From a virus: DNA of 39,619 nucleotides. Positions 7,694 through 15,151 of the stretch are shown here, piece by piece. The stretch covers positions 1-39,619 of the IMG/VR virus record IMGVR_UViG_3300029981_000026, one strand, 5' to 3'. The number at the start of each line of letters is the position of its first letter. Position 1 is the stretch's first letter. Made by a program: the position numbers and the translations under genes. Under the pieces are notes generated by a model, which saw nothing but the letters and a program-made list of their open reading frames with translations, was not told where the DNA came from and did no database searches.

Positions 7694-7952
7694 ACAAAGA
7701 AAATATTAAACGTGCAAATGAACTTGAAAAAGAAATAAAAGACCTTGAAGTATTAATTCCATACATTGATGCTTGTTTAAACAAATCAGAAGATGGATTT
7801 AATGGAATACAAATTGTTCTTTCATCATCTGGTTATGAAAAAAGCATATACAAAAATTCGTTCCTCAATTAATGCCGGTAATTGCTATAATAGCAAAAGA
7901 TGAAATCAGAAAACAAATCACAGAAAAAGAAGCTGAAATTGCAACACTTTAA
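7690..7952 (+). CDS. Small coiled-coil protein split by a -1 frameshift at an A6 run
   Basis: The zero frame starts at 7690 and stops at 7870-7872 after 60 residues. The -1 frame continues open from the A6 run at 7838-7843 to a TAA at 7950-7952, with a sensible helical sequence (QKFVPQLMPVIAIIAKDEIR, then KEAEIATL). With one extra A (or a -1 slip) the product would be an 87-residue protein with coiled-coil segments at both ends. Three readings are possible: a one-base deletion, or sequencing or assembly error, in the A run; real slippage; or re-initiation at the ATG at 7872, which overlaps the zero-frame stop (TAATG) and would give a 26-residue peptide. Function unknown. Confidence 0.5.
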
Positions 7953-7962
7953 ATAACACAAC

Positions 7963-9441
7963 ATGTCACAAGAAATTAAAATTCATATCAAAAATTACAA
8001 ACTTCTCAAAGAGGGAGAATGGGATTTATCAAATGGTACTATCTTCTTCGCACAAGGCGGAAACAAAAAAGGTAAAACTTCTTTCTTGAATCTTATCCAA
8101 GCACTCATGGAAGTAAAAGATACTACTGTCAATCCAGTAACCTTTGGTGAGAAAGAAGGATTTGCTACCGGTACAATACCTGGCGCTGATGGTTTACAAT
8201 ACCAATTCCGTTATGACTTCAATATTGATGGAAAGAACAAATTTCAGTTCATTGCTCCAGACAATAAAGTTGTCAAAGGAATTACTGAAATGCGCGCTAT
8301 CTTCAACTATACTCACTTCACATTGGAAGAGTTCTTTGAATGGAGTAAAACAGAACCGGGCCGTGCTAAACAACGTGCTATCTTCATGAACTTACTTTCT
8401 GAGAAAGACCGTGAAGAGATTTTGAAAATTGATGCTCAGGTTCATCCAACCAAAGGTACAATGATTGACTCGCGCAAAGTATTGAATGCATCTGTTGACT
8501 TCTTGAAAAAGAGTATTGACAATATCGTATTCAATCCGGAACAACAAAAGCTTATTACTGATGCGCCGGCGATTCAAACTTTGTTTACTGAACTTACTGC
8601 TCGTAAAGAAGTAATTGATGAAACAATCAAAGGATTCGATACTTATCAAGTGAAGTTGGATGCAGAAAATGCAAAACTGGATCCATTAAAAAAATCGCAT
8701 GATAAACAAGTGGAAAGTCTTACTAATTCTATTCGTTTTGCCAAAGAGGAAATTGAACGCCTTACCAAAGAGTTGGCAGCTGATGAAAAGAAATTGGAAA
8801 CTGAGAATGCTGAGTACGAAACTTCTGAAAAAGCAATCACTGCAGCAATCACTGAATTGAATACTAAGTTCGATGTAAAAGTACTTGAAGCTGCAAAATT
8901 GGAATTAGATGGTGATGGTACTGAAAAGAATATCGGTCTTGCTAAACGATTAGAGATTGGCCAAACAAAAATCAATCAGTATAATCAATTGGATGTATTG
9001 GTAAAACAAAAAGCAAAGAATGAAGAAGATTATAAGAAGAAGGAAAGTGAAGTTAGTGAGTTGGACGAGAAGATTACGACTCTCCGCACCAAGAAGAAGG
9101 AAATCATCAAAAACAGCCAGAACATGCCGGTTGGTTGGTCGATTGATGATGATTATGTTACTATCGATAATATTCCTTTTCTGGAAACTGATATTTGTAA
9201 GTCGGAAGCGACTGCTGCGATTGCTCAATTGATGATGCGCGTCAATAAGGCTCCATTGATGCTTATGGGCGATGCTGAGGCCTTGGGATATGAAGTACTC
9301 AATAAGCTTGAGGAAACAGCTAAAAGTCTTGGTAAGGTAATGCTATTCGCTGAACATGTTCGTTCTGCTGATGAAATGCAATTGGTTTGCTACGATGAAG
9401 TTGATCATGAAGTAAAGAAAGAAGAGAAAGAATTGTTTTAA
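7963..9441 (+). CDS. SMC/SbcC-like ATPase with central coiled coil (492 aa)
   Basis: The Walker A loop GGNKKGKTS is at residues 32-40, after a short beta start, as in SMC/Rad50/RecN head domains. Residues about 215-390 are strongly Lys/Glu-rich with heptads and form a coiled coil. The C-terminal head half has a hydrophobic strand followed by MGDAEALG (about 435-442), which takes the place of the Walker B/D-loop region, then a strand ending in EHVR. It is short for SbcC or SMC, as in phage SMC-like ATPases that work with a nuclease. The nearby Cas4-like nuclease and possible ssDNA-binding protein suggest a recombination or end-processing module. A defence or anti-defence role cannot be excluded. 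Confidence 0.75.
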   Translation: MSQEIKIHIKNYKLLKEGEWDLSNGTIFFAQGGNKKGKTSFLNLIQALMEVKDTTVNPVTFGEKEGFATGTIPGADGLQYQFRYDFNIDGKNKFQFIAPDNKVVKGITEMRAIFNYTHFTLEEFFEWSKTEPGRAKQRAIFMNLLSEKDREEILKIDAQVHPTKGTMIDSRKVLNASVDFLKKSIDNIVFNPEQQKLITDAPAIQTLFTELTARKEVIDETIKGFDTYQVKLDAENAKLDPLKKSHDKQVESLTNSIRFAKEEIERLTKELAADEKKLETENAEYETSEKAITAAITELNTKFDVKVLEAAKLELDGDGTEKNIGLAKRLEIGQTKINQYNQLDVLVKQKAKNEEDYKKKESEVSELDEKITTLRTKKKEIIKNSQNMPVGWSIDDDYVTIDNIPFLETDICKSEATAAIAQLMMRVNKAPLMLMGDAEALGYEVLNKLEETAKSLGKVMLFAEHVRSADEMQLVCYDEVDHEVKKEEKELF

Positions 9442-9482
9442 TAACTAAAACCTAGTGCGGTATAGGTAAGCCAATAATAATT

Positions 9483-9824
9483 ATGGATTTTAATCATGCA
9501 ATTAAAACTTATCCAATGATTCAAAGAATTGGATGGAATGGTAAAGGACTATTTGTATTTCAACAAGTACCTTCTGAGATACCAATAGCTGTTGTTCCGA
9601 AAATGCAATCATTACCTGAAGCAGTAAAATGTGAATTTACTCGTCGCTATGATTTAGCTAGTGATAATGGGAATAAAATGATGCAAAATAATAGCCCATT
9701 TTTGACTATTCGTTACAACTATCAATTAGCAATAGTTGATAAAGAAAACAACATCAATGGATGGGCGCCTTCTGTTTCTGATGCATTGGCCGAAGATTGG
9801 ATTGAATATATACCGGAGGTTTAA
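9483..9824 (+). CDS. DUF2829 protein, probable Tad2-type anti-Thoeris sponge (113 aa)
   Basis: Hallmarks of DUF2829 are present in order: an N-terminal helix (HAIKTYPMIQ), the signature RIGWNGKGLFVF at residues 15-26, a Pro-containing strand (VPSEIP), and the C-terminal pattern NGWAPSVSDALAEDWIEY. Length and order agree with the family. Established knowledge: Tad2, a DUF2829 protein, binds cyclic ADP-ribose-type signals made by the Thoeris defence system and so blocks it. Not every DUF2829 protein has been tested, so the activity here is inferred. It lies among early genes, the right place for an anti-defence protein. The middle (about 45-70) is longer than in compact members. Confidence 0.78.
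   Translation: MDFNHAIKTYPMIQRIGWNGKGLFVFQQVPSEIPIAVVPKMQSLPEAVKCEFTRRYDLASDNGNKMMQNNSPFLTIRYNYQLAIVDKENNINGWAPSVSDALAEDWIEYIPEV
9815..9820 (+). promoter_or_regulatory. Shine-Dalgarno site (GGAGGT)
   Basis: GGAGGT ends five bases before the ATG at 9826 (intervening TTAAA). This is a near-perfect ribosome binding site in a genome where nearly all other starts have none. It supports the ATG at 9826 as the start of the next gene and suggests stronger or differently regulated translation. Confidence 0.55.
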
Positions 9825-9825
9825 A

Positions 9826-10191
9826 ATGGGAAAAGTATCAACAATTGATACCAAACGCAATCTTTGTGGTAGTTACAAAAGCAGCTACCCTGATTGCACT
9901 GGTCAGCCGGAGTTTGGAGATAATGTCGGAAATGATAATGTTATCCGATGTAATAAGTATACAAAGAAAAAAACGAATGTCATTCGCGTAGCAGTAGGTG
10001 AAGAGTATTTTGTTTATGTTCTGAAAGATCAAAATGTTTCTATGAATGATTTCATTTCAAGAAAACGTGTAGAAACAAACAACACTACAGATAATCTGTA
10101 TTATGAAGTTGGAAACTATTTTCTAACAGAGGGAGATTGTAATGAAGAGATTGAACGAGTAACAAAATTGAAGAAAAATGGCACAAGGTAA
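9826..10191 (+). CDS. Hypothetical Cys-containing protein (121 aa)
   Basis: The start is set by GGAGGT at 9815-9820; the longer frame reaching back to 9736 lies inside the DUF2829 gene. The N-terminal third has three cysteines in the segments NLCGSYKS, YPDCTGQ and VIRCNKY and could bind a metal. A beta-rich middle (EEYFVYVLKD) and a charged tail follow. It overlaps the next gene by 14 bases. No family recognised; being coupled to a probable anti-defence gene makes an accessory role possible, which is a guess. Confidence 0.5.
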   Translation: MGKVSTIDTKRNLCGSYKSSYPDCTGQPEFGDNVGNDNVIRCNKYTKKKTNVIRVAVGEEYFVYVLKDQNVSMNDFISRKRVETNNTTDNLYYEVGNYFLTEGDCNEEIERVTKLKKNGTR

Positions 10192-10801
10192 ATTAATCAG
10201 TTTCGTACCACTGATGAAAAATGGCGTACAAGATACATATAGTGGAAGTAATGGTATGCTTTATAAGTTTACTGTTACTCTTGATAATGCCGGTACACAA
10301 GTAACCGGAACAGCAAATAGTAGCAAACAACAACCATCATGGAAGATTGGTGAAGAATATACTTATGAAGTAGCAATACAAGGAAACTATACCAATATCA
10401 AAAATATGAAGTCTATAAATCAGGCTGGTGGTTTTGGTGGCAGTGGTGCTCGTGTTCCTAATCCTAGCTTTGTAGTACAGAAATGTCTTGAAGCTTCATT
10501 GGAATGTACTTTCAAATTCTTTGAACTTAATCCGGATGTGTACAAAAGTCAAGCTGCAGAAGATGGTGTATTGAATTTGTTCTATACATTCACATTAAAA
10601 GGTGATGAACAACAACGATGGATGAATATTGCCGGACTTCGCTTTGCCTTACAAAAGATGCAAGCGAATGGTATGTTTGATAAAGCAGAAGGAGTAACAC
10701 TTACTGCGTGGACTATTGAAAAGGCTAAAACTATTGCAGCTTCTATGTCCTCAGTAGTAAAAGCTCAAGTAGAATTTGAAAAGGCTAATCCACCCAAATA
10801 A
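10178..10801 (+). CDS. Possible single-stranded DNA-binding protein, OB-fold-like (207 aa)
   Basis: Residues 1-90 are a chain of beta strands with GMLYKFTVTLDN, WKIGEEYTYEVAIQ and NYTNIKNMKSI, the kind of pattern seen in OB-fold nucleic-acid binders, followed by a flexible Gly-rich linker (GGFGGSGARVPNP). The second half is helical and contains an aromatic strand (LNLFYTFTLKGDEQQRWMN). The gene lies directly before a Cas4-like exonuclease and a RusA resolvase, where phages often carry an SSB or annealing protein. No acidic SSB tail is present. The call is supported mostly by context and fold pattern. Confidence 0.4.
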   Translation: MAQGKLISFVPLMKNGVQDTYSGSNGMLYKFTVTLDNAGTQVTGTANSSKQQPSWKIGEEYTYEVAIQGNYTNIKNMKSINQAGGFGGSGARVPNPSFVVQKCLEASLECTFKFFELNPDVYKSQAAEDGVLNLFYTFTLKGDEQQRWMNIAGLRFALQKMQANGMFDKAEGVTLTAWTIEKAKTIAASMSSVVKAQVEFEKANPPK

Positions 10802-10804
10802 TTT

Positions 10805-10951
10805 ATGCCAGATAGATATTCAATTAAAAAGAATAAAGAGAATGGATTATTTAATGTTTATTTTGGAACAATGTATTGTTTTACTTATGATACTTATCAA
10901 GAAGCAAAAGACCATATTCAAAATATGAAAAAACGATATAAAAATGAGTAA
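10805..10951 (+). CDS. Small hypothetical protein (48 aa)
   Basis: The ATG at 10805 lies three bases after the preceding stop and the TAA at 10949-10951 overlaps the nuclease gene start by eight bases. The product is basic and aromatic: a beta-hairpin-like start (NGLFNVYFGTMYCFTY) followed by a helix (YQEAKDHIQNMKKRY). The layout resembles small domains that start with a strand-turn-strand and a helix, such as some DNA-binding AP2/integrase-arm-like peptides, but this is not strong enough to name. It fills what would otherwise be a 140-base gap. Confidence 0.5.
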   Translation: MPDRYSIKKNKENGLFNVYFGTMYCFTYDTYQEAKDHIQNMKKRYKNE

Positions 10952-11876
10952 GACATATATCAATCAGTCATTAATAAAAAAGTTCTTCTACAAAGGAGAA
11001 AAACGTGATTACTGTGCTATGGCCATAAAGGCTAATACTATTGATAAAACAGTAAGTCGGGAATCACTATCAATGACATGTGGTAATTATTTTGAAACAC
11101 AATGTCTGGGTGCTTCTATTGGTGGCAAGAAAACACTTGATTTGCCAAGAAAGAAACTTACTGCTAAGCAAATTCTTGCCGGTCAAACAATAGGTGATAA
11201 AAAAATTGATCAGATACGTATTGACCAGCAAGTGATGATGTTCAACAAACTCAAAACTGAATATCAGATACCAATAGAGAAAGAGATGAATACCCAAGTC
11301 GGTGTAAAGAAAATATGGAGTAAGAATGACAATATTATCTTACAAGGTGAGATTGATATATTCCCTGCTTCTATTGCATTACCGACACGTGGTTTACGAC
11401 TTTGTGCTATTGATTTAAAGCTTACTGGTACATTCTCTGACTATGGTGAGTTCTGTTGGGGTTCTCCAACTAATTTAGACGGCATACAAGGCAAGATGTA
11501 TCATGAGTTGATACGTGACATTGATTTGGACTTTAATATGCAGGAAAACCCTAATAGTACAATTCATCAAGTTTTTACTCCAACAGTAAGAAACATATTA
11601 AAGAACAACGATCCTTTATTCTTCTTTTGGGTATTCAATTATAAAGAAGCAATAAACAATAAATTTATTGAAGTAGAATATAACAAACTTGCTCAGGCAG
11701 AACTTCATGAATCTATCCGTAGAACTGTAGAAGAATTGAATAAGAATGAACGTGATAACTGGCAAGGTATGGTTCCTAATATTGATAACTGTAGCCAATG
11801 CGCGTTGCTATCTTGTCCTTCCCGAACAGAGAAAAAAAAAGAAATAGAAGAACAACAAAATTTCGAAGTCATTTAA
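10944..11876 (+). CDS. Cas4/RecB-like PD-(D/E)XK nuclease with Fe-S cysteines (310 aa)
   Basis: The nuclease core has Glu51 (GNYFETQ), Asp138 (QGEIDIF) and Asp157-x-Lys159 (AIDLKLTG), followed by a conserved-type Gln/Tyr helix (GIQGKMYHELI). One cysteine near the N-terminus (Cys24) and three near the C-terminus (Cys283, Cys286, Cys291) match the four-cysteine [4Fe-4S] arrangement of Cas4, AddB and related exonucleases, where the cluster closes the DNA-binding ring. Length fits the phage members. Expected activity: single-strand or end-directed DNA exonuclease in recombination. Neighbours (possible SSB, RusA, SMC-like ATPase) support that. No CRISPR array or cas1/cas2 is nearby. Confidence 0.82.
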   Translation: MSKTYINQSLIKKFFYKGEKRDYCAMAIKANTIDKTVSRESLSMTCGNYFETQCLGASIGGKKTLDLPRKKLTAKQILAGQTIGDKKIDQIRIDQQVMMFNKLKTEYQIPIEKEMNTQVGVKKIWSKNDNIILQGEIDIFPASIALPTRGLRLCAIDLKLTGTFSDYGEFCWGSPTNLDGIQGKMYHELIRDIDLDFNMQENPNSTIHQVFTPTVRNILKNNDPLFFFWVFNYKEAINNKFIEVEYNKLAQAELHESIRRTVEELNKNERDNWQGMVPNIDNCSQCALLSCPSRTEKKKEIEEQQNFEVI

Positions 11877-12073
11877 TGAGTAACGAAAATATCAAATCAG
11901 CTATGAATACCTACAATAATGCAATGTTGCTGCGTAGGTATTTGTTGTCTGACTATATCAAATCAAGAATAGATACAAAAGAGCTTATAAAGGGCATTCA
12001 AATGTGTGAAATACTTATTATTACTAATGCATTAATTATAAATAAAAATGGCCGGATGGACGAAAGCAGATAG
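11876..12073 (+). CDS. Small helical hypothetical protein (65 aa)
   Basis: The ATG at 11876 overlaps the nuclease TAA (TAATG), and the end overlaps the rusA-like start by 26 bases. The longer frame from 11798 lies inside the nuclease gene and is rejected. The product is mostly helical, with a basic patch (LLRRYLLSDYIKSR) and a hydrophobic stretch (EILIITNALIINK) too short and polar to be a clear membrane helix. Unknown function. Confidence 0.5.
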   Translation: MSNENIKSAMNTYNNAMLLRRYLLSDYIKSRIDTKELIKGIQMCEILIITNALIINKNGRMDESR

Positions 12074-12761
12074 AGCAAAGTTTCTTGAACGATGTGATTC
12101 AAGAAAGAATATAATGCCACAAGAAGTAATATCAACACAAGGTAGTCTTTTTGAAGAAGTCATTGAAACAGACAGTGTAAATCCTCGATATCAGAAATTA
12201 CGATTAGTATTACTCTATCCGGAACTTGATACAAATGAAAAAGGTAATCCTATTCCTAAGCAATCAGCGCGTTTTATGGTTACCCGTTATAGTAATGGAC
12301 CCAAGAAAGGAGAAATCCTTGTTTATCCAAATAAGCATACCGGTAAGCCTGATGTACTTATTAAATCATATCAAGATGCACGTATCACCAATACAGTAAA
12401 AGCATTACAATTACAAGTATTGAAGCAACTTGGAGAAATATCATTTACTAAGTTTCGTGGTGCTGTATTTGTTACTCGTCTTGAATTTATATTTAAAGTA
12501 TCTGATTCGGCACCTAAGTACATGAAAGATGATCTTACTGCCGGTACTAAGATTTACTTTAAAGATACGGCTCCCGATTTAGATAACCTTGAAAAGATGA
12601 TATGGGATGCTATGCAAGCTGAAAAGGCTGAGAAAGATGTAAAGAATGCTCTTGTAGGTCTTGTGTATGATAATGATGCACAGATAGTATCTAAGAATGG
12701 TATTTTTAAACGCTGGGGTCTTAGGCCAGGCGTCATCGTAGAAATGGAAGGCCCAATTTAA
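12048..12761 (+). CDS. RusA-like Holliday junction resolvase (237 aa)
   Basis: RusA dimers cut four-way DNA junctions symmetrically to resolve recombination or replication intermediates, often before packaging. The C-terminal half has the family signature: APDLDNLEKMIWDAM with Asp177 and Asp179, then GLVYDNDAQIVSK with Asp208 and Asp210. These are the acidic metal ligands corresponding to the RusA active site. The family is usually 120-150 residues; here about 60 N-terminal residues (helical, Lys/Arg-rich, with a QGSLFEE segment that resembles a clamp-binding peptide) are extra. It follows the Cas4-like nuclease in the same operon. Confidence 0.87.
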   Translation: MAGWTKADRAKFLERCDSRKNIMPQEVISTQGSLFEEVIETDSVNPRYQKLRLVLLYPELDTNEKGNPIPKQSARFMVTRYSNGPKKGEILVYPNKHTGKPDVLIKSYQDARITNTVKALQLQVLKQLGEISFTKFRGAVFVTRLEFIFKVSDSAPKYMKDDLTAGTKIYFKDTAPDLDNLEKMIWDAMQAEKAEKDVKNALVGLVYDNDAQIVSKNGIFKRWGLRPGVIVEMEGPI

Positions 12762-12771
12762 TAAATATTGT

Positions 12772-12972
12772 ATGATTGAAATTAAAAAAGGAATTGTATT
12801 TACTGATGAAAAAAAGGATATACAATATACTATTTCCTTAGTAACTAAAACAATTGTTCAAGTTACATATGAAGGAGAAATGGTTGAATTTACAAGAGAA
12901 GAATTTGAAAGTATAAATAAGTTATCACGATTTGAAACAGTGAAAAATGATAAAAAGAAAAGAGCTAACTAA
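12772..12972 (+). CDS. Small hypothetical protein (66 aa)
   Basis: ATG is 10 bases after the resolvase stop. The product begins with beta strands (IEIKKGIVFTDE, TIVQVTYEGE), then a short acidic helix and a Lys-rich tail. It looks like a small SH3- or beta-barrel-like domain, but no family is recognised. It overlaps the next gene by 26 bases in a different frame. Confidence 0.45.
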   Translation: MIEIKKGIVFTDEKKDIQYTISLVTKTIVQVTYEGEMVEFTREEFESINKLSRFETVKNDKKKRAN

Positions 12973-13498
12973 CTACACTAATTCCATAAAGGAAAACATA
13001 TTTGAAATATACGATAATAAAAAGCATCGGTTATCAAATGAATATTTATCATTAGATGCTATTAAAAGTCTTTGTGATTGTTCTCTTGCTAAACGTAAAG
13101 GTAAAGAAGCTAATTTTAAATCATTTGGATTAAGTAATAATGCCGTTGAACAATACTATGATTATAACTTTGAGGTATTCATAAAGGATAGTGTTGAATA
13201 TTATCTTGCAATGGCCTATATTCAACTAATTGCTTATGGTTGGATACATGGTATGGAAATAAGTTTTGAACGCTCTAAATCGATTGATTTCATCCGTTTT
13301 AATTCAGCAGATTGTATTACTATAATAGTATCTGAACTACAGTTTGAAGAACATCCAAAAATGGAAAAGATAATTAATCAAATGCTATTTCTTATTGAAC
13401 TTCTTTGTCGACAATGGAAAATTGATTTACATTCTATAGTAGACCAAACAATAAAATATATTCAAGTAAATAATAAATACAAAATACATGAAGTATGA
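12947..13498 (+). CDS. Hypothetical helical protein (183 aa)
   Basis: The first third is basic (LAKRKGKEANFK). Residues 75-183 are helical, with a segment VSELQFEEHPKMEKIINQML and later LLCRQWKIDLHSIVDQTIKY. The spacing of acidic residues and the final IDL-helix resemble the all-alpha MazG-like NTP pyrophosphohydrolase fold, but the EExxE...ExxD metal-binding set is incomplete. This is only a possible distant relative. The stop overlaps the next ATG (ATGA). Confidence 0.5.
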   Translation: MIKRKELTNYTNSIKENIFEIYDNKKHRLSNEYLSLDAIKSLCDCSLAKRKGKEANFKSFGLSNNAVEQYYDYNFEVFIKDSVEYYLAMAYIQLIAYGWIHGMEISFERSKSIDFIRFNSADCITIIVSELQFEEHPKMEKIINQMLFLIELLCRQWKIDLHSIVDQTIKYIQVNNKYKIHEV

Positions 13499-13872
13499 TT
13501 CCAACAAAATTTTATACTAAAGCAGAAGTTGCTGAAAAAGAATCAAGAGTAGAAGCATTGATATATCTTGTTCATCAGCTTGCGGACATACAAGAAGGAT
13601 ATATTCTTGATGCAATGGAAATACTGAAAGATGTAGGTGATTACCGGTTCCGTATAAAACAAGATATTGATAAGTTGAAACACCTTACCGGAACACTTCG
13701 AGAAGAAGTATGGAAACGAAACAAAGATAATATTTCTGCTGTCGTATTATTTGGAGAAGAAAGTGAATCACTCAAAAACGTAATTGAGAATTTCTTCTTT
13801 AATCTTGATCTTAATGAAATGGTTCCGGCATGTACTGACACAAATGACATTTATCATGAAAAACATAACTAA
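13495..13872 (+). CDS. Hypothetical helical protein (125 aa)
   Basis: Mostly alpha-helical, with a long amphipathic start (AEVAEKESRVEALIYLVHQL) and a Lys/Arg-rich helix around RFRIKQDIDKLKHL. No catalytic motif or membrane segment. It begins in the stop of the previous gene (ATGA) and its last 17 bases overlap the next gene. Unknown function in the small-gene tail of the early operon. Confidence 0.5.
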   Translation: MIPTKFYTKAEVAEKESRVEALIYLVHQLADIQEGYILDAMEILKDVGDYRFRIKQDIDKLKHLTGTLREEVWKRNKDNISAVVLFGEESESLKNVIENFFFNLDLNEMVPACTDTNDIYHEKHN

Positions 13873-14170
13873 TCTAGCAAAGCAATATGCTACTGAAATA
13901 CTAAAGAGTAATTCTTTTGATAGTATTCATAGTTTTATTGAAAATGGATATATCAATGGATTTAATAAATGTGATGAATTTATTGATATGACATTATTAA
14001 AGCATCCAATGAATACTGATATCATAGTAAAAACCCATAAAGGGAGTACTTACTTTGGTAAATTCATTTTAATATATGATAATGTTCTATTTCGACCAGA
14101 CCTTACTAAAGGTGATGAAGATTTAAAATTTGAATATATAAAAGAATGGAAAAACGTAATTAATAAATAA
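13856..14170 (+). CDS. Hypothetical protein (104 aa)
   Basis: The ATG at 13856 is preferred over an in-frame start at 13784 that lies deep inside the previous gene. An N-terminal helical half contains SFIENGYINGFNKCDEFID, a pattern often seen in small phage proteins that start with a helix pair (as in the 14742 gene, FKKGYELCKKEF). A beta-rich second half follows (TDIIVKTHKGSTYFGKFI), which could form a small barrel. Unknown function. Confidence 0.5.
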   Translation: MKNITNLAKQYATEILKSNSFDSIHSFIENGYINGFNKCDEFIDMTLLKHPMNTDIIVKTHKGSTYFGKFILIYDNVLFRPDLTKGDEDLKFEYIKEWKNVINK

Positions 14171-14175
14171 GTAAT

Positions 14176-14421
14176 ATGACAATAGATAATTCAAACAATT
14201 GGATAATAATGACAACTGAACATGTTGTTTTATTTCAAGGGTCAAAAGAAATGATACAAACAACTTGGGACTGCAATACTCGTACATTAGAGGACTTACA
14301 AAGTGAGTATCGACATCTTTATACTGCAGAAGTAATGAAGAAGATTTATGAAGAAGAACAGATTGATTACAAAGGAGAATTATTATTAATGGAAATACAT
14401 AACAGCTTAGTCAATGATTAA
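14176..14421 (+). CDS. Hypothetical protein (81 aa)
   Basis: ATG is five bases after the previous stop; an internal ATG at 14209 (MTTEHVVLF) is an alternative start. The N-terminal part is beta-rich (WIIMTTEHVVLFQGSKE) and the rest is an acidic helix (VMKKIYEEEQID). The end overlaps the MazG-like gene by eight bases. No family recognised. Confidence 0.45.
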   Translation: MTIDNSNNWIIMTTEHVVLFQGSKEMIQTTWDCNTRTLEDLQSEYRHLYTAEVMKKIYEEEQIDYKGELLLMEIHNSLVND

Positions 14422-14740
14422 AGTAAGAGATATCACCGAAGCAAAAGCAATTGATTTGTTTACTTCTCAGTTTGGAAATGATGTTCTTTCTCGTTTTGAT
14501 AAATTCAAAGAAGAAGTAAAAGAATTATATGAAGCATTTGATGAATATGAAACATATATTGCTAATGATGTTGTAATGCCACCAGAAGCATTAGAACACC
14601 TATTAGACGAGTTTTCTGACGTTCAAGGTACGTTTACTCATCTATCTAGTTTATTTGGCTTATATCAACAAGAAATGCTTCATAACTGTATAGACAAAGT
14701 AACAGGTAGAATGATTGATCCAAACTATAAAAGAAAATAA
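14414..14740 (+). CDS. MazG-like NTP pyrophosphohydrolase (108 aa)
   Basis: All-alpha protein with the MazG/dUTPase-2 metal-binding layout: FKEEVKELYEA in helix 1-2, then LLDEFSDVQGT in helix 3, giving the E-E-x-x-E and E/D-x-x-D acidic sets that hold magnesium. The C-terminal part ends with CIDKVTGRMIDPNYKRK, like the K...R...DP tail of MazG-like phage proteins. The family hydrolyses nucleoside triphosphates, including modified or alarmone nucleotides, to monophosphates. In phages this may clean the nucleotide pool or lower host (p)ppGpp. The exact substrate is not visible. Confidence 0.72.
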   Translation: MIKVRDITEAKAIDLFTSQFGNDVLSRFDKFKEEVKELYEAFDEYETYIANDVVMPPEALEHLLDEFSDVQGTFTHLSSLFGLYQQEMLHNCIDKVTGRMIDPNYKRK

Positions 14741-14741
14741 T

Positions 14742-15113
14742 ATGTCAACACTAGACGAAAAAGCAAAAGAAAATCAATATCCATACAATTATCCTAAATT
14801 TGGAATGTGGGCTGTTGAAATAACAGAATATATAAGTCGTAATTGGTTTAAAAAAGGTTATGAGTTATGCAAAAAGGAATTTGAAGATAAGCTTCAATGG
14901 ATTTCAGTTGATGAAAAAGAACCTGAATGTACTATTGAAGATGAAGGCATTTATTGGTCGGAATATCTTGAAATAAAAGTCAAAGGTTATAATCATCCTT
15001 TCATTGGTTATTATGTAAAAGCAAATGACGATCAGTTCTTTGATTTTATTCATAAAACAGTTGATGAAGGAATTAAACAAGAAGATATTACTCATTATCG
15101 TTTCATACCTTAA
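14742..15113 (+). CDS. DUF551-like protein (123 aa)
   Basis: ATG at 14742 lies one base after the MazG-like stop. The N-terminal part is helical (FKKGYELCKKEFEDK). The second half has the DUF551 pattern: LQWISVDEKEPE at the start, a central hydrophobic strand pair (EIKVKGYNHPFIGYYV), and ITHYRFIP at the end, where typical members have ITHWxPLP. DUF551 proteins are common in phages and have no established function. It is the last rightward gene and ends 143 bases before the terminator hairpin. Confidence 0.65.
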   Translation: MSTLDEKAKENQYPYNYPKFGMWAVEITEYISRNWFKKGYELCKKEFEDKLQWISVDEKEPECTIEDEGIYWSEYLEIKVKGYNHPFIGYYVKANDDQFFDFIHKTVDEGIKQEDITHYRFIP

Positions 15114-15151
15114 AAATATAAATTTGTATATAATAATTCTATCTTTTTATA

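Noticed and set aside
11798-11875. Longer version of the 65-aa gene, and similar long starts at 7135, 9736, 13784 and 14715
   Set aside because: They lie inside upstream genes; the ATGs at the stop-start junctions fit the pattern of this operon.
10944-11876. CRISPR-Cas system suggested by the Cas4-like nuclease
   Set aside because: No repeat-spacer array and no other cas gene is present; the neighbours are recombination genes.
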